From Acidocella sp. (GTDB lineage Bacteria > Pseudomonadota > Alphaproteobacteria > Acetobacterales > Acetobacteraceae): a DNA stretch of 6,696 bases. The stretch is from NCBI GenBank assembly GCA_028687415.1, contig JAQUAC010000123.1, positions 1 through 6,696 of the forward strand, in the 5' to 3' direction. The notes beneath the pieces were generated by a model. That model had not been told where the DNA came from and ran no database searches. It worked only from the letters and a program-made list of their open reading frames with translations. Positions 6,262-6,696 of the stretch are shown piece after piece (within the stretch, counting starts at the first letter, position 1; each line of letters opens with the position of its first letter). The position numbers were made by a program, and so were the translations under genes.

Positions 6262-6396
6262 GTGAAACGGACCTACCAACCTTCCAAACTTGTCCGCAAG
6301 CGCCGGCATGGCTTCCGCGCCCGCATGGCAACCGTTGGCGGCCGCAAGGTCATTGCCAACCGCCGTGCCAAAGGCCGCGCCAAGCTCTCCGCCTGA
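6262..6396 (+). CDS. rpmH: 50S ribosomal protein L34
   Basis: The 44-residue basic protein is the complete L34 of the large ribosomal subunit. It opens MKRTYQPSKLVRKRRHGF and continues RARMATVGGRKVIANRRAKGRAKLSA, the universal L34 pattern at the usual length of about 44 residues. The start codon is GTG at 6262, read as Met. GGAG lies 9 nt upstream and no in-frame ATG offers an alternative N terminus. rnpA follows after 35 nt, the conserved bacterial order. dnaA is not immediately upstream, unlike in many other bacteria; an unrelated divergent gene occupies that side. Identification is certain. Confidence 0.98.
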   Translation: MKRTYQPSKLVRKRRHGFRARMATVGGRKVIANRRAKGRAKLSA

Positions 6397-6420
6397 TTTT
6401 AGCGCCCCGCCCGCACCGGG

Positions 6421-6427
6421 AGGAGGT
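6421..6427 (+). promoter_or_regulatory. Strong Shine-Dalgarno site of rnpA
   Basis: AGGAGGT is a near-perfect match to the 16S rRNA 3' end. The AGGAGG core ends 5 nt before the ATG at 6432 and fixes the rnpA start. Confidence 0.8.
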
Positions 6428-6431
6428 CGAC

Positions 6432-6696
6432 ATGGCTGCCTTGACACCACCTGAGAGGTTCAAGCACCGCGCCGATTTTCTGCGTTTAGCGGCGCGGGGC
6501 AAAAAAATCGTCAGGTCCGGCTTCGTCATGCAGGCGCTGCGCGATGGTGCAGCGCCCGATCTGCGTCTCGGCTTCACCGCCACCAAAAAGATCGGTAATG
6601 CGGTCATCCGCAACCGGGCGAAACGGCGGCTGCGTGAAGCAGCACGGCTCAACCTGGCGGCGTTGGAGCTGCCTGGCGTCGAGCTGGTGCTGATCG
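6432..6696 (+). CDS. rnpA: Ribonuclease P protein component, 5' part
   Basis: The gene runs off the right edge, leaving 88 residues of a family whose members are usually about 110-130 long. The protein subunit of RNase P helps the catalytic RNA bind and cleave the 5' leaders of precursor tRNAs. The visible part includes the N-terminal LTPPERFKHRADF start and the RNR signature KKIGNAVIRNRAKRRLRE (residues 52-69), with its conserved Arg and Lys residues that contact RNA; LRLGFTATKK precedes it. The ATG at 6432 has a strong ribosome-binding site and lies 35 nt after rpmH, with which it is surely co-transcribed. In alphaproteobacteria yidC-type genes usually follow, but they would lie outside this window. 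Confidence 0.96.
   Translation, partial: MAALTPPERFKHRADFLRLAARGKKIVRSGFVMQALRDGAAPDLRLGFTATKKIGNAVIRNRAKRRLREAARLNLAALELPGVELVLI

Noticed and set aside
6094..6450. N-terminal extension of the AhpD-like protein to 262 residues
   Set aside because: The extension would run antisense through rpmH and its promoter, and family members start near the ATG at 6093, which has a ribosome-binding site.
6350..6652. 100-codon minus-strand frame over rpmH and rnpA
   Set aside because: It is antisense to two certain housekeeping genes and has the Arg/Ser-rich composition of a shadow.

Overview
The window is GC-rich, densely coding chromosomal DNA. It most likely comes from an alphaproteobacterium, possibly a member of the Rhodospirillales/Acetobacteraceae. 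This rests on the high GC third positions, the RpmH and RnpA sequences, an alphaproteobacterial-style TTGACG-N17-CTATAT promoter before rpmH, and an assimilatory APS-type CysH paired with a stand-alone sirohaem synthase domain. The lineage call is inference from style, not from a phylogeny. I see no tRNA, rRNA, CRISPR array, insertion sequence or prophage remnant.

Layout. (1) Positions 1-1739, plus strand: the 3' end of a DUF971-domain gene, followed 4 nt later by a DHA2-type major facilitator drug transporter that ends in a natural polyhistidine tail. (2) Positions 1748-3089, minus strand, convergent with the transporter: a precorrin-2 dehydrogenase/sirohydrochlorin ferrochelatase (CysG N-terminal type) followed by an iron-sulfur APS reductase (CysH). 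This is a sulfate-assimilation pair. (3) Positions 3248-6093, minus strand: three closely packed genes, in transcription order an AhpD-like/carboxymuconolactone decarboxylase family protein, a patatin-like phospholipase and a membrane sensor histidine kinase. The last two overlap by ATGA. (4) Positions 6262-6696, plus strand: rpmH (L34, GTG start) and the 5' part of rnpA (RNase P protein). This is the conserved rpmH-rnpA pair, here divergent from the AhpD-like gene.

How the genes work together. CysH makes sulfite from APS. The CysG-type protein makes sirohaem, the cofactor of sulfite reductase, so the two belong to one pathway even though the reductase gene itself is not here. The AhpD-like/patatin/kinase unit has no obvious pathway. 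A redox-active CxxC protein, a lipid acyl hydrolase and a sensor kinase without a response regulator suggest an envelope-lipid or oxidative-stress response, and it is the most interesting arrangement here. The remainder is ordinary housekeeping DNA. The two longest stretches without a gene are only about 160 nt each (3090-3247 and 6094-6261); each contains a short palindrome. I found no clear evidence of a wholly new system.
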